A stretch of 64,000 bases of DNA from Phylloscopus collybita (taxonomy: Eukaryota > Chordata > Aves > Passeriformes > Phylloscopidae), in assembly GCA_027886175.1 (NCBI GenBank), contig JAJNNQ010000077.1, positions 372,001 through 436,000 of the forward strand. Direction: 5' to 3'. A program made the position numbers and the translations under genes. How positions within the stretch are numbered: position 1 is the first letter of the stretch; the number at the start of each line of letters is the position of its first letter. Under the pieces are notes generated by a model, which was not told the DNA's origin, did no database searches, and worked only from the letters and a program-made list of their open reading frames with translations. Positions 63,791 through 64,000 of the stretch are shown here, piece by piece.

Positions 63791-64000
63791 GAGCTGGGAG
63801 TTTGCTGTGCCAGTGCAGACGTTGTTGCTCAGAGCCAGGGCTGCCTGGCTGTGGGAGTCCAGGGTGTTCCTCTGGAAACCCTGGATGAACAGAAACCTCT
63901 ACAGGGGGGTTCAAAACCTGTACAGGAAGGTCTGAGATATGTACAGGGGGGTTGCAGACCCTGGCATGGACCCCAGACAGGCAAGGTTCTCGATTATAGT
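63791..64000. other. Window end, no recognised feature
   Basis: The similarity to unit 1 stops near 63840. The last 150 bp include three short 'TACAGG(G/A)' repeats (63900-63950). Nothing else identified. Confidence 0.4.

Overview
The window is vertebrate, almost certainly avian (perhaps a passerine). It holds three intact, single-exon olfactory receptor genes of the bird-expanded OR14 (14J1-like) type, several fragments of CR1 LINEs (the usual avian retroposon), an ERVL-like endogenous retrovirus, several solo-LTR-like insertions and abundant tandem repeats. There are no prokaryotic operons, CRISPR arrays or recognisable tRNA/rRNA genes. Most long open frames here come from repeats and are not genes.

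Layout. The DNA is built from copies, in both orientations, of one amplicon: [37-bp satellite, minus] - GC-rich flank with CR1 fragment - OR gene - about 2 kb of 5' flank - a 1-kb 'Y block' beginning with a TAATTA plus O/E-like motif pair - [37-bp satellite, plus]. Unit 0 (1-6.1 kb) keeps only the 5' flank, Y block and satellite, so its OR would lie left of the window. Unit 1 is 19.8-29.6 kb (OR at 24617-25549, minus). Unit 2 is 43.1-54.2 kb (OR at 47358-48290, minus). Unit 3 is inverted, 57.2-63.8 kb (OR at 61793-62725, plus). GC-rich 'W/V blocks' (4.8-6.1, 9.1-10.4 and 55.9-57.2 kb) and further Y copies (6.1, 54.3 kb) fill the intervals. The 37-bp satellite covers roughly 12.5 kb, about a fifth of the window.

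Between units 0 and 1 (10.4-19.8 kb) lie a 1.7-kb LTR-like insertion with a 5-bp target duplication, CR1 pieces, an inverted pair of about 715-bp LTRs, a 740-bp purine microsatellite, a relic of an OR seventh transmembrane segment and a 68-bp minisatellite. Between units 1 and 2 (29.6-43.1 kb) lie the ERVL-like provirus (29589-35993, minus strand; gag, an in-frame UAG, then protease-RT-RNase H, then a broken integrase; no env) and a 3.24-kb tandem duplication carrying CR1 sequence.

Function. The only genes likely to act for the host are the three receptors, odorant GPCRs expected in olfactory sensory neurons. The repeated homeodomain/O-E-like module about 2 kb upstream of each is the best candidate for a shared promoter. 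All else reads as duplication substrate and transposon history: LTRs present in one copy and absent from its paralogue date some insertions after the duplications. Block boundaries are judged by eye and are approximate; high internal identity also makes assembly errors possible.
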